From: Lumbricus rubellus
Taxonomy: Eukaryota > Annelida > Clitellata > Crassiclitellata > Lumbricidae
Length of the DNA: 64,000 nucleotides
Direction of reading: 5' to 3'
NCBI GenBank assembly: GCA_945859605.1
Contig: OX243827.1
Coordinates: 3,810,345-3,874,344 of the forward strand
A model generated the notes under the pieces. It was given only the letters and a program-made list of their open reading frames with translations. It did not search any database and was not told the DNA's origin. The position numbers and the translations under genes are program-made. This document shows, piece after piece, positions 63,972-64,000 of this stretch (position 1 is its first letter; every line of letters starts with the position of its first letter).

Positions 63972-64000
63972 GTAAGAAGCAGCGTCGTCGTCATTCAAAT

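Overview
The window is animal nuclear DNA: AT-rich, intron-rich and crowded with transposon remnants, microsatellites and minisatellites. Three conserved metazoan genes can be rebuilt exon by exon. GT/AG splice sites and intron phases agree at every internal junction I checked. No virus, plasmid, CRISPR array, rRNA gene or functional tRNA gene was seen. The repeat load (hAT, Helitron, Tc1/mariner, LINE and tRNA-derived SINE remnants) would suit a marine invertebrate, but the sequence alone does not fix the species or phylum.

Layout. Positions 1-23,900 hold no gene I can name. They contain SINE and LINE tails, microsatellites, two Helitron copies (9233-9734 and 15657-16114), a 46-bp satellite (10660-11455), three compact palindromes, a LINE reverse-transcriptase tail (16158-16340) and several inverted repeats. 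Positions 23,957-33,347 (+) carry a six-exon RABGEF1/Rabex-5 gene: A20 zinc finger, helical region, VPS9 domain, then a long repetitive acidic C-terminal extension. Its first intron holds a homogenized 102-bp tandem array that runs through a 55-bp derivative into the exon 2 acceptor. A hAT-like element has inserted exactly at the exon 4 splice donor.

Positions 36,272-54,967 (-) carry ten exons of a phosphatase and actin regulator (PHACTR family) with three C-terminal RPEL motifs and the PP1-binding tail. Its introns hold four hAT-type elements with 8-bp target duplications, one carrying a nested LINE fragment, plus a Tc1/mariner-type MITE and SINEs. The 5' end is unresolved; a weak candidate start exon lies at 58,120-58,138. 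Positions 59,654-63,971 (+) carry the first six coding exons of cytoplasmic aconitase/IRP1 (ACO1), which continues past the right edge.

Relations. Rabex-5 and PHACTR are convergent, with about 2.9 kb between their stop codons. PHACTR and ACO1 appear divergent. Nothing links the three functionally beyond being housekeeping or signalling genes: endosomal Rab5 activation, actin/PP1 control, and citrate/iron metabolism. The most notable structural signals are the splice-donor hAT insertion, the Rabex-5 intron 1 array, tandem repeats beside splice sites, and a fragment of ACO1 exon 6 copied into the preceding intron.
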